Assembly (NCBI RefSeq): GCF_900114675.1
Contig: NZ_FOZM01000001.1
Coordinates: forward strand, 1,860,001-1,924,000
Direction of reading: 5' to 3'
Origin: Yoonia litorea
Lineage (GTDB): Bacteria > Pseudomonadota > Alphaproteobacteria > Rhodobacterales > Rhodobacteraceae
DNA length: 64,000 bases
The notes beneath the pieces were generated by a model. It ran no database searches, had not been told where the DNA came from, and worked only from the letters and a program-made list of their open reading frames with translations. Each line of letters starts with the position of its first letter. The stretch's first letter is position 1. Shown here in pieces: positions 52,348 to 60,913 of this stretch. The position numbers and the translations under genes were made by a program.

Positions 52348-53412
52348 TTATTCGATAGGTGTGTCGCCCGCCCAGGCCGCCTGCAAAAGCGCGCGGATGT
52401 CGTCGCGCGTCACAGGTTGCGGGTTGGGGTAAGGTTTCGTGGTGGCCAGATCGGCGGCGCGATCAAGATCGGCTTCCGCCATTCCCAGGTCGCGCAATGC
52501 TGTTGGTGCGTTCATGGATGTCGCGAAGTTGTGCAAGGCCGTTCCTGCATTATCTCCGCCCAACAGATCGCAAATCGGTCGCAGGTCCTTGGCAACTGCA
52601 CGGGCATTGTAGGCAATGGCGTGAGGCAAAATGATCGCGTGGGTTTCGGCATGAGGCAGGTCGAACGAGCCGCCCAGTGTGTGGCAAAGTTTATGATGAA
52701 GCGCCATGCCGACTTGCCCAAGAACAGTGCCGCAGGCCCAGGCTCCGCGTTGTGTCGCCTCGCGCGCGGCAAGGTCGGATGGGTCGTCCAGAACCTTCGG
52801 CAACCCATTTACAAAAGCCTTCAAGCCGTCAACGGCCATCGCTGTCGTCCCGGCTGTACGGTCGGTGGCGTAGAGCGCTTCTGCCGCATGTGCCATCGCA
52901 TTCAGGGCAGACGTCACAGTCATCGCGACGGGAAGCGTTTTGACGAGTTCTGAGTCGTAGATAATGACTTCAGGCAACACCTTCGGGTCACTCAACGTTG
53001 TTTTCACACCATTTTCTGTCTGACCAAGAATGGGCGTGCATTCGCTGCCAGCATAGGTCGTTGGAATGACAATCTGCGGCAGGTCGGTCCGGTAGGCGAT
53101 GGCCTTCCCGAGGCCGGTTGTCGAACCACCCCCGATCGCCACAACACAGTCGGCCTGGGTTTCTGCCACATGGCTCATCGCAACTTCGGTGACCTCTACC
53201 GGTGTGTGCATCGCCGCTTTGCAAAAGACACCCGCCGCCAGTTCTCCAAGATATTCAGCGATTTCCAAAGCCGCGTCACCTTGTTGCGGTGTCGCGAGGA
53301 TCAACGCTTTCGACAGGTTCAGCCTGCGAAGCTCGGCGGCGATATTGCTCCGCGTGTTGGCTCCGAACACGACTCTGACGTCTGAACTGATATCTTGGGC
53401 AGCGTGTCCCAC
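52348..53412 (-). CDS. macA: Maleylacetate reductase
   Basis: The 354-residue iron-containing alcohol-dehydrogenase-type enzyme has VVAIGGGSTTGLGKAIAY, IPTTYAGSECTPILGQTENG, and the metal/nucleotide region HHKLCHTLGGSFDLPHAETH. It reduces maleylacetate to 3-oxoadipate with NAD(P)H. I prefer the GTG at 53412 (preceded by GGTGGAG) because it gives the usual family length. An ATG at 53487 would add 25 residues that look non-conserved and would leave only 14 bp to the divergent LysR gene. Confidence 0.9.
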   Translation of the reverse strand: MGHAAQDISSDVRVVFGANTRSNIAAELRRLNLSKALILATPQQGDAALEIAEYLGELAAGVFCKAAMHTPVEVTEVAMSHVAETQADCVVAIGGGSTTGLGKAIAYRTDLPQIVIPTTYAGSECTPILGQTENGVKTTLSDPKVLPEVIIYDSELVKTLPVAMTVTSALNAMAHAAEALYATDRTAGTTAMAVDGLKAFVNGLPKVLDDPSDLAAREATQRGAWACGTVLGQVGMALHHKLCHTLGGSFDLPHAETHAIILPHAIAYNARAVAKDLRPICDLLGGDNAGTALHNFATSMNAPTALRDLGMAEADLDRAADLATTKPYPNPQPVTRDDIRALLQAAWAGDTPIE

Positions 53413-53501
53413 TATACTGATCTCCACCTCATTCGCGCCCAGATTAGCAGCAGAATTTGATGTGTTGATCGAATGTATGGCAAACAATATATCATGATGT
53501 T

Positions 53502-54452
53502 ATGAAAATTGATCCTAATCACCTTCAGATGCTCGCAGCGATCATCGACTCGGGCGGCCTCAGCGAAGGCGCTGCCCAACTGAACAAATCGCAGCCCAGC
53601 GTCTCGAGGTCTCTGGCCATGCTTGAAAAGCGCCTCGGGTCGCGACTGTTCGAGAAGGGAAAGAGGCCGCTCAGGCCAACTGAACTCTGTCAGACATTGG
53701 CAGAGCAAGGTCGTGTCATTGGGGCGGCAAGCGCCGCCGCGCAGACGGCTGTAGAGCTTTATTCAGGCGGCAAGGCGGGGACGGCGCGCATTGCCGGCAC
53801 GCCAATTTTCATGGATGGCGTCATCTCGAACATGATGGCCTCATTTCAGAGCGCCTTTCCGGAGGTCGCAATCCATCAGACCTACGGCTACCTGGCTGAC
53901 TTGTCCGATCAGTTGAGCGTCGGCAACATCGATCTCGCAATTTGCCCTGTCAGCCCAGAAGGGGTTCCGCCGCCTTTGAAATTCAGGCCTATCCTACGTG
54001 GCCGCAACGTTATCGCTTGTGCTTCATCGCATCCGCTCGCACGGCAATCGGCGGTCAAGCTGGAAGACATTGCCGCCTATCCATGGATCGCTCCGCCCGC
54101 AGGCAGCCCCTTGTATTCTGATTTGAAGGCAGCTCTGGACAGTATCGGGATCACCGATTTTCGTGTCAGCTTTACCGGGGGATCCCTCGCATCGATCTTA
54201 AGCGTCATGGCGGGGTCCGACGCTTTGACTGTTTTGCCATATTCAGTCGTGTTCATGCAAAGGGCGGCTAAAACGATCACCGCGCTTCCGGTGCGGCTCG
54301 AACACCCCGATCGTGAGTTGGGCCTGCTGTGGCACGAAGACCGGCCCATGCGACCGGCTGTTCGGAGGTTTCAAAAGTTTCTCGAAGCCGAATTCAAGGG
54401 TCTCGCGGACCGAATTGATGAACGCGGCCGCGAAAACGTATGGCGTCGGTGA
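53502..54452 (+). CDS. LysR-family regulator of the hydroxyquinol cluster
   Basis: The 316-residue LysR protein starts MKIDPNHLQMLAAIIDSGGL with HTH GLSEGAAQLNKSQPSVSRSL and a C-terminal effector domain (ICPVSPEGVPPPLKFRPILR). It is divergent from macA with 89 bp between if macA starts at 53412, the usual set-up for LysR control of aromatic degradation genes. The inducer is likely a pathway intermediate, but this is inferred. The intergenic DNA is AT-rich (AACAATATATCATGATG). Confidence 0.92.
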   Translation: MKIDPNHLQMLAAIIDSGGLSEGAAQLNKSQPSVSRSLAMLEKRLGSRLFEKGKRPLRPTELCQTLAEQGRVIGAASAAAQTAVELYSGGKAGTARIAGTPIFMDGVISNMMASFQSAFPEVAIHQTYGYLADLSDQLSVGNIDLAICPVSPEGVPPPLKFRPILRGRNVIACASSHPLARQSAVKLEDIAAYPWIAPPAGSPLYSDLKAALDSIGITDFRVSFTGGSLASILSVMAGSDALTVLPYSVVFMQRAAKTITALPVRLEHPDRELGLLWHEDRPMRPAVRRFQKFLEAEFKGLADRIDERGRENVWRR

Positions 54453-54730
54453 AATTCAGACATGACTGCCAGACCACATTTGGCAGCAGTCCCAAAACCG
54501 ACTTCTTGTCCAACGCGGAGGTCCCTAATCTATCATCCCTCGCTTTGTAACGCAGTGCGCTTCGGTCCAACAAACCTGCCTTTTCGTTGGGCTTGAGGGA
54601 CCAATGCCTCCTGAATTGTCAGCAATACGGGACTTAGCCGCCCAATGACATTCCGAACTGTCAGTCCGCTTTGGAGCGGGTCCGGTTCGATCATATCCTT
54701 TGGGCAAGTTCCACCAGCGAGCTGGCGCGC
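54453..54730. other. Intergenic remnant between LysR and aldo/keto reductase
   Basis: These 278 bp have no recognisable gene. They include CCGCTTTGGAGC at 54666-54677, which recurs at 55924-55935 in the next gene-poor stretch. Both may be decayed copies of the same element. Confidence 0.4.
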
Positions 54731-55717
54731 CTACCGTGCCTGATCTTCCGGCATGTCTTCACGCTCCATGACGGCCTCGACCTCTGCCATCGTGGCGTTT
54801 GACAAAGGACCAAACCGCAGAGCTCCCGCGAGCTCCTCAATCTGCTCGACCGTCCTTGCGCCCGGAATTGGCAGGTTCATCGCCCCACGCGCCCAGAGCC
54901 AGCATATTGCCCCCTGCGCAAGGGTGCGGCCGTCCACCATAAGAAGTTCGCGAACCGTATCGAGCATGCGCAGATAGTCCGCTCCAGGTTTTGCGTCCGT
55001 AAAGTAGGGCGTCTTCGCCTTGCCTGTGCTGCGAATATCGGTCGAGGGCATAACGCTCGACGCGTCGTATCTCCCGCCCAAGAGACCCATGGCGAGGGGT
55101 GACCGGATCAGGGCGATCAATCCTGCGTCAGACGCAGCACGCTGCACCCGCGGAACGTCGAGGAACACGTTCATGGCGTGCTCGACGATCGCAAAGCCCG
55201 CGCGCGGCGCGGCCGCGGCTACAGACTGCGAAAAGTCCGTGCTCCAGCCATATGTGCGGATTTTACCAGCGTCGCGGGCACGCTCCATCTGGTCGAAGAT
55301 GGGTGCAGCCTCGTCAACAGATAGGCCGTTCTGGTGCAACAATACGGCGTCGATCCGGTCCCGGTCCAGCCGCGCAAGGCAGCGGTCGATCGCGAGAAGG
55401 ACGTTCGCCGGATCAATGTCGTCACCGGTAAGTTGCTTGCTCTCCTCGTCGATGGCGATGCCGATCTTGGTGACGATGATTGCCTCGGGCCGGTCCTTAA
55501 GCGCTTTCCCAAGCAGGCGTTCAGCATGGCCCGCCCCGTAGGCGGCAGCGGTGTCGAAGAGCGTGATGCCACAGTCTAGCGCGGCATGGATCGAACGGAT
55601 CGATTCTCTATCGTCCGCACCGGCATAGCCGACGGGCTCCTCGCCCGCGAACATGGGTCCACCGATGGGCCAGCACCCCATGCCGAGCGGTTCGATCGTC
55701 CGGTCCAGAAATTGCAT
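54731..55717 (-). CDS. Aldo/keto reductase
   Basis: The 328-residue (beta/alpha)8 oxidoreductase starts MQFLDRTIEPLGMGCWPIGG. AKR patterns are FDTAAAYGAGHAERLLGKAL (catalytic D and Y), IVTKIG (lysine), LLHQNGL (histidine) and a C-terminal NADPH-binding end (PIPGARTVEQIEELAGAL). It reduces an aldehyde or ketone with NADPH, or acts as a sugar dehydrogenase; the substrate is unknown. The start at 55717 follows AGGAGG with ideal spacing. No cotranscribed partners are seen. Confidence 0.9.
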   Translation of the reverse strand: MQFLDRTIEPLGMGCWPIGGPMFAGEEPVGYAGADDRESIRSIHAALDCGITLFDTAAAYGAGHAERLLGKALKDRPEAIIVTKIGIAIDEESKQLTGDDIDPANVLLAIDRCLARLDRDRIDAVLLHQNGLSVDEAAPIFDQMERARDAGKIRTYGWSTDFSQSVAAAAPRAGFAIVEHAMNVFLDVPRVQRAASDAGLIALIRSPLAMGLLGGRYDASSVMPSTDIRSTGKAKTPYFTDAKPGADYLRMLDTVRELLMVDGRTLAQGAICWLWARGAMNLPIPGARTVEQIEELAGALRFGPLSNATMAEVEAVMEREDMPEDQAR

Positions 55718-56476
55718 GGTGGGCCTCCTCATAGGTTCGCCACAGAGGATAGCCCACGTGCGGTGGCTACATCCATGCAACAATCTGAAACGGTCATTTC
55801 ATGAGTGACACTAATTTCATTTTAAATGATCTGCGTCCAAAGCTTGCTATTACCCGACAAGACGGGCTCGCAGCGGCGGCCTCAACCACCGGAACAGCTC
55901 TCGCACGCTCAGCCGTCGCATGCCCGCTTTGGAGCAGCGTTGAAAGCGCAAATTGCTCCGCCCACTGCCGCGTAGCCGAGATCGCGCGGCAAAAGGCGCT
56001 GATCGGTGTGCGCATCGAGCCGATAGCCGCAAGAAACGTGGAACTTCTTGAGCAGCCCAAGCAGAGGTTTCTTTGTTGTGCATAAGCGTTGCCAGGGAGT
56101 GTTCGGTGCTTCAGCCACTGACCTGCCGACGATATGCAAAAAGTCGGAAACTATCATTCCTGCTCTGTGCTGCATTGTTCAAGATGGGGTCTTGGTCGTC
56201 GCCAGACCAATCGCAGCACATCCGCAGTGCAAATCGTGTACCGAACTCGGGGCCACGTCCAAACAACCGACTGCTGGTTATTACACAAATGGTTGCTTCC
56301 ACCGACCTGCGCGCCCCTACCCCTCCAAGGTTGGCTTCGAGCCCATGCTCGACGGCAAGTCGAGTTGATCAATAATGCTGTTTCAGTCGGGTTTTCTGAT
56401 GGGTTACCCTTCGGTGGCGTAGTCGCCCGTGAGATTTCGGTTGATTATAACTATAATGTTGGTTATGTAGTGGGCT
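55718..56476. other. Gene-poor stretch between aldo/keto reductase and arsR
   Basis: About 760 bp without a recognisable gene. A frame at 55801-56085 (94 codons, starting MSDTNFILNDLRPKLAITRQ) follows no known family; its first 25 residues could be the remnant of a regulator. CCGCTTTGGAGC occurs at 55924-55935. Likely degraded DNA plus the promoter region of arsR at the right end. Confidence 0.5.
56447..56466. promoter_or_regulatory. Candidate ArsR operator
   Basis: ATAAC (56447-56451), 10 bp, GTTAT (56462-56466) make an imperfect AT-rich dyad 10 bp before the arsR start codon. ArsR/SmtB repressors bind AT-rich inverted repeats next to their own start. The arms are short, so this is weakly supported. 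Confidence 0.35.
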
Positions 56477-56788
56477 ATGAACCAGACAGCCGCCACCGCC
56501 CGCGCTCTCGCCGCACTCGGCCATGAAGCGCGACTTGACGTCTACCGCCTCCTCGTGCGCGCGGGTGAAAACGGATTGATTATCGGCGACATAGCGAACC
56601 ATACCGGCCTGCCGCTCTCGACGCTCGCGCATCACCTTCGTCAGCTCGTTTCCGCAGGTCTCATCGTTCAGGAAAAACAGGGCCGGCAGGTGATCAACAG
56701 AATCGACTTTGCGGTGATGAACCGGACGTTACGCTTCTTGACTGAGGAATGCTGCAATGGCGTCAGCCTTCGGGAAGACGCGGCGTAA
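56477..56788 (+). CDS. ArsR-family repressor with C-terminal vicinal cysteines
   Basis: The 103-residue winged-helix protein has ALAALGHEARLDVYRLLVRA, the recognition region TGLPLSTLAHHLRQLVSAGL and an adjacent cysteine pair C92-C93 (TEECCNGV). It lacks the ELCVC motif of E. coli-type ArsR. A C-terminal vicinal pair is reminiscent of ArsR proteins that sense trivalent or organic arsenicals. It lies 54 bp upstream of the arsP-like permease gene and is likely its autogenous repressor. Confidence 0.88.
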   Translation: MNQTAATARALAALGHEARLDVYRLLVRAGENGLIIGDIANHTGLPLSTLAHHLRQLVSAGLIVQEKQGRQVINRIDFAVMNRTLRFLTEECCNGVSLREDAA

Positions 56789-56842
56789 TGACTGTTCGCG
56801 TTTTTTTCGACCCAATATACCTATAAAACTAGGACTATTTAT

Positions 56843-57895
56843 ATGACAGATGCCTCTCTACACCTCACCGATCGCGGCCGCGCGGCACTCAGCCATGTAT
56901 GGCAGAGCGGGCGGATCTGGATTGCAATCATGATGATCCTTTTCGTGACAGCGCTGTTCGATCCTGCACAAGGTCGTGAGAGCTTGGCCTTTACGGCACG
57001 CGCCCTCTTGGAAACCGCGCCCTACCTGTTGCTGTCCATCGGCCTCGCCGCCTATGCAGGAGCCACAGGGGCTGACGGGCTTATCGCGCGTGCCTTTACG
57101 GGAGCTCCTGTTCTCATGATCGCGCTGGCGGCGGCTCTAGGGGGCCTGTCACCTTTCTGTTCTTGCGGGGTCATTCCGCTGATCGCCGCGCTCCTCGCTA
57201 TGGGCGTGCCGCTCTCGGCGGTGATGGCCTTCTGGCTTGCGTCACCTGTCATCGACCCGTCTATGTATGCTTTGACCGTTGGGGTTCTTGGTTTCGAGTT
57301 CGCCACAGCCAAGACGCTGGCGGCAATCGGTCTCGGCCTGTTTGGAGGTTATATCACGCTGATCCTGACCCGAGCGGGAGCCCTATCCACCCCCTTGAGA
57401 GAGGGTGTCGGGAACGGAGGCTGCGGCGCGTCCTCGATCCGCGACCCCAAGCCGCCAGTCTGGGCCTTCTGGCAAGACGACGCCCGGCGCGTGAAGTTCG
57501 CCCGAGAGGGTCTGACGACCACGCTGTTCCTTGCGAAGTGGCTTACGCTCGCCTTCGTCCTCGAAAGCCTGATGGTCGCCTATGTTCCTGCCGATTGGGT
57601 TGCCTCCGCAGTTGGCGGCGAGGGGATCGGATCCGTACTGGTGGCCACCCTTGTGGGTGTGCCGGCCTATCTCAACGGCTATGCGGCGCTGCCACTCGTG
57701 TCCGGCCTGATCGAGCAAGGCATGGCGCCGGGCGCCGGGCTGGCCTTTCTGGTGGCCGGCGGAGTGACGTCGCTGCCTGCAGCTATCGCGGTCTGGGCGC
57801 TGGCACGCCCGCAAGTCTTTGCCCTTTATGTCGGATTGGCGCTGACCGGCTCGCTGACCGCTGGGCTCCTGTTCCAAGCTTGGATTGGCGCATGA
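56843..57895 (+). CDS. ArsP-type permease (DUF318/PF03773 family)
   Basis: The 350-residue membrane protein has eight or more helices and the family motif SPFCSCGVIPLIAALLAMGV with two cysteines, followed by a duplicate-like second half (GVPAYLNGYAALPLVSGL). ArsP exports trivalent organoarsenicals such as methylarsenite and roxarsone. Other members of the family are uncharacterised permeases. Context (arsR upstream) favours an arsenical role. Its stop overlaps the PhzF gene start (ATGA). Confidence 0.85.
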   Translation: MTDASLHLTDRGRAALSHVWQSGRIWIAIMMILFVTALFDPAQGRESLAFTARALLETAPYLLLSIGLAAYAGATGADGLIARAFTGAPVLMIALAAALGGLSPFCSCGVIPLIAALLAMGVPLSAVMAFWLASPVIDPSMYALTVGVLGFEFATAKTLAAIGLGLFGGYITLILTRAGALSTPLREGVGNGGCGASSIRDPKPPVWAFWQDDARRVKFAREGLTTTLFLAKWLTLAFVLESLMVAYVPADWVASAVGGEGIGSVLVATLVGVPAYLNGYAALPLVSGLIEQGMAPGAGLAFLVAGGVTSLPAAIAVWALARPQVFALYVGLALTGSLTAGLLFQAWIGA

Positions 57896-58809
57896 GACCG
57901 GCACTGCGGTCAAAGGTGGACGTCCACGTCGTGGACGCCTTCACCACCACGCCGGGGCATGGAAACCGTGCTGGCGTCGTCCTTGATGCTGGAGGTCTGG
58001 ACAGAGGCGCTATGCAGGCTGTCGCTGCCTTCGCGGGCTATTCAGAGACAGCCTTCGTGCTCGCACCCGAAGACGCAACTCATCGCCTACGCGTGCGATA
58101 TTTCACGCCGACCGCCGAGGTACCGATCTGCGGGCACGCAACAGTTGCGGCCCACTTTTTGAGGGCATCTTTGGGCCATGCGGCAGATTACCCGTTGATT
58201 GCAAGGACTGGCGCAGGCGACCTGTCGGTCGGGCTGGAACAGGCCGACGGACGCATCCGCGTCTCGATGATGCAGGGGACACCGCATTTTGAGGACCCGC
58301 TTGAACCAGCGGTTTGCGCTGCGCTGACGGAGGCACTCAGGATTGCGCCGGATGAGATCGGTAGCTCGCCGATCCAGATCGTCTCGACCGGGCATTCGAA
58401 GGTTTTGGTGCCCGTGAGGCGGCGTGCGGTTCTTGATGCCTTGCAGCCGGACATGCCACGGCTGAGCGCGGTCAGCGCGCAGATCGGGTGCAACGGATTC
58501 TTCCCTTTCGTATTGGAAGGGAGCGCGCGCAAACCGTTGACCTACGGGCGGATGTTCGCACCTGCCATCGGCATTGATGAGGATCCCGTGACCGGGAACG
58601 CAAACGGCCCTCTTGGGGCGTATCTCGTCCACCATGGTCTTGTCGAAACCCTCGGCAAGCTGACCTACCCCGGCCATCAGGGCATCGCGATGGGAAGGCC
58701 CGGCGTTGTCCATGTGACAGTAGACCGGCGAGGCACAGATGGGCGGATGAGCGTCTCGATCGCAGGCGATGCCGTTGTCGCTGGTATCAGGACCTATGCG
58801 AAACCCTGA
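57892..58809 (+). CDS. PhzF-family isomerase
   Basis: The 305-residue protein is of the diaminopimelate-epimerase-like fold. Motifs are TTTPGHGNRAGVVL, the catalytic glutamate E52 (GYSETAFV), PICGHATVAAHF and DEDPVTGNANGPLGAYL. PhzF isomerises a dihydroxyanthranilate in phenazine synthesis, but most homologues act on unknown small molecules. Translational coupling to an ArsP-like permease is unusual and suggests a joint role, for example conversion or export of a toxic compound. Confidence 0.9.
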   Translation: MRPALRSKVDVHVVDAFTTTPGHGNRAGVVLDAGGLDRGAMQAVAAFAGYSETAFVLAPEDATHRLRVRYFTPTAEVPICGHATVAAHFLRASLGHAADYPLIARTGAGDLSVGLEQADGRIRVSMMQGTPHFEDPLEPAVCAALTEALRIAPDEIGSSPIQIVSTGHSKVLVPVRRRAVLDALQPDMPRLSAVSAQIGCNGFFPFVLEGSARKPLTYGRMFAPAIGIDEDPVTGNANGPLGAYLVHHGLVETLGKLTYPGHQGIAMGRPGVVHVTVDRRGTDGRMSVSIAGDAVVAGIRTYAKP

Positions 58810-59189
58810 ATCGCGGCACCGCCAAGTCAGCTTGGTCCTTAGGGCGATGTGATCTGCGTCAGTCCGGCAATTGCCAATGGCCGATGATTGGCTGGAACGT
58901 CCTGCGATCAACGCAACGGCCAGATGAAGATGGTCGTCAGAGGTTCTTCGGGCTGTCTGAAAACCAATCCAAGCCAGTGTGCGGCAGATCGCAGCCCCCA
59001 CATGCCGCGACCCATTGGAGGGCGAGGGGCGACATTGAAATATGTGGACGTGACACATTGCCTACTCCGATGCGCCGTGGTTGCCAAAAACATATCTGTA
59101 GCACTGGGTGTCCGCAGCCTTTGACCCACTTTGCGGATTGGATTTTCGCTATTGAGCCATGCAGCAATGGCAACGGGCATGGTTGTTTA
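58810..59189. other. Gene-poor stretch after phzF
   Basis: These 380 bp lie between the convergent PhzF-like and amino-acid-synthesis genes. Frames here (about 120 codons at most) resemble nothing known. CCAAGTCAGCTTGG near 58823 forms a 5-bp hairpin that could end phzF transcription. Confidence 0.45.
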
Positions 59190-59735
59190 TCATTTGCCCT
59201 TTGGCCCTGCGCCTACTCTCGGGTGCACGCGGGTGCCATCGGATAGCGCGACGCCGAAAACCAATTCATCTGCGCGAGGCGCGTCCGCGATGCTCAGCGT
59301 CATCGTGTCTATAAAGTCGAACGCCCATGGGGCGTCTTTATGCCCGAGCGGCAGGTCGATCCGGTCGCCCATAACCCCAACCTTGTGATTAGAGGGCATT
59401 AAAGCTTGACCACCCCCAATTGCCGCCCGCACAGGTGCGCCCAGTTTGGGGTGCAGTACCGCTGCGCCATGCTCCATCGCACCAGCTGCGCCGACCAGCG
59501 CTGCCTTTCCATAGCTCACGGCTGGACCTGACAACATCTCGACCAGTTCGGACATCATTCTTGGGCCAAGCTCTGTCGCCAACTCGAACAGTTCAGAGAG
59601 ATCCTCCTGATCCTGTCCGGCGAAAGGGTTTCGCACCACTGACATAGCCGCAACCCGGGTTATCGGTTGACAGGATTTGCCGAACTCATCCGAGGTGATG
59701 ACTTCTTTGGTGAAAACGGTCTTGCGAACAATCAT
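59190..59735 (-). CDS. Amino acid synthesis family protein (DUF1185)
   Basis: The 181-residue protein matches the AA_synth pattern: MIVRKTVFTKEVITSDEFG, VVRNPFAGQDQEDL, SYGKAALVGAAGAMEHGAAV and AIGGGQALMPSNHKVG. Members are linked to amino acid or lactam metabolism only by neighbourhood; no reaction is established. The gene is translationally coupled (4-nt overlap) to the MFS transporter, as in other genomes where this family sits with transport genes. Confidence 0.85.
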   Translation of the reverse strand: MIVRKTVFTKEVITSDEFGKSCQPITRVAAMSVVRNPFAGQDQEDLSELFELATELGPRMMSELVEMLSGPAVSYGKAALVGAAGAMEHGAAVLHPKLGAPVRAAIGGGQALMPSNHKVGVMGDRIDLPLGHKDAPWAFDFIDTMTLSIADAPRADELVFGVALSDGTRVHPRVGAGPKGK

Positions 59736-60913
59736 GCAGTTTGCTCCGTGTGGTGCACATCTTTGGCACGCGTCTTCAAAAGGGTGAATGTGAGCGCCAG
59801 AGGCACAACACTTGCGAAAAGAACCATAGCCAACAGGATCGGTCCCTTGGGTTGGCCCGTTGCATCGAGTATCGCGCCAGCGACTGGAGGCGTGGCCAAC
59901 ATTATTGCGTAGTAGACCGTGAAAAACACACCCATTCCAAAGGCGCGGGTCTCCGGTCTAAGCGCCAATCCTGCAAGGGAGATAATCACGCCAGCCGGGG
60001 CCATGCCCACCAGACCAAAGAGCAGACTGGCGGCGACACCTGCGTTAGGCAGATTCAGCATCCAAAGTGCGACCACAGCGCCTGACATGCAAATTGCTAA
60101 GGCCAGATCCCGGCGGCCAAAGCGATCGACGATCTGGCCACAAAGCGCCCCGGAAACGATCATCAACCAACTACCGATACTGATGATCCCCGCTGCCGTC
60201 ACAGCGGAGGTGCCGGATGTTTCAAGCACCTTTGGCCCGAAGGTCAGGTAGATGACATAGCCCGCATTAAATACGCCCCAGGCCCCAGCCGCGCAGATCA
60301 CCAGTCGCCATTCCTGTGTGGTCAGTCGGGACGCAGTCTTGAAGCCGATTGCACTCTGATCCTGCGGCGCGCGGTACAAAGCAAACATAGCCGCAGCCGC
60401 CAGCAGGCAATAAACGGAAGCCACCTGGAAGGGCGCGCGCCAGTCAAAGGCGTGCTCCAACCAAACATGGCCAATTTGCCCCATGGCAATTCCGAAGGGC
60501 CAAGACATGACCAGGATGCTCATCGCCGTGGCAATCTCCCGGCCCTCAAACCAGTCAGCAACCATCTTGGTGAAATAAAGGGTCGTGAACAGAAACCCTG
60601 CGCCAGCGATCACGCGGCCAATACCGATGCCGCTGCTGCTTTCGGCCATAGACGAAATCAGCCCTCCAATCGCAAGGGCAACCAAGCCCAAAACCACCAT
60701 GTCACGGTCGGCAATAAGACGCCCCAGGTAGCCCGCCGGGAGGGCAAGTAAGAGACCTGGCGCCATAAAGAGGCCTACCAATAGCCCCACCCCCGCATAG
60801 TCGAGCCCAAAGGCGACCACCAATCCGTCGCCTACCGAAGACACGGTTTGAAACTGAAACCCTAACCCGGTCCGGGCAAAGAACAAAAGTGCGAGAATTT
60901 TCCAGCGCATCAC
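59732..60913 (-). CDS. MFS transporter
   Basis: The 393-residue protein has twelve predicted membrane helices. The loop between helices 2 and 3 has GYLGRLIADRDMV, and the matching region in the second half has CGQIVDRFGRRDLAL, both typical of the major facilitator superfamily. The substrate is unknown. In this operon it may move the compound handled by the NTF2-like and AA_synth proteins. Confidence 0.9.
   Translation of the reverse strand: MMRWKILALLFFARTGLGFQFQTVSSVGDGLVVAFGLDYAGVGLLVGLFMAPGLLLALPAGYLGRLIADRDMVVLGLVALAIGGLISSMAESSSGIGIGRVIAGAGFLFTTLYFTKMVADWFEGREIATAMSILVMSWPFGIAMGQIGHVWLEHAFDWRAPFQVASVYCLLAAAAMFALYRAPQDQSAIGFKTASRLTTQEWRLVICAAGAWGVFNAGYVIYLTFGPKVLETSGTSAVTAAGIISIGSWLMIVSGALCGQIVDRFGRRDLALAICMSGAVVALWMLNLPNAGVAASLLFGLVGMAPAGVIISLAGLALRPETRAFGMGVFFTVYYAIMLATPPVAGAILDATGQPKGPILLAMVLFASVVPLALTFTLLKTRAKDVHHTEQTA

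Noticed and set aside
53413-53487. Extended N terminus of maleylacetate reductase from ATG 53487
   Set aside because: The extra 25 residues are not family-like, and this start would leave only 14 bp to the divergent LysR gene. GTG 53412 has a ribosome-binding site and gives the usual length.
43640-54730. Integration attachment site duplicating the tRNA-Ser 3' end
   Set aside because: I looked for a second copy of the tRNA 3' segment around TTCGAATCCCTTCGTCTCC in the rest of the window and saw none.
55801-56085. 94-codon frame as a protein gene
   Set aside because: No family resemblance, cysteine-rich low-quality composition after the first 25 residues and no clear ribosome-binding site. It is treated as part of a degraded stretch.
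58087-59058. 323-codon frame on the minus strand
   Set aside because: It is antisense to the PhzF gene and runs into gene-poor DNA. No recognisable protein features.
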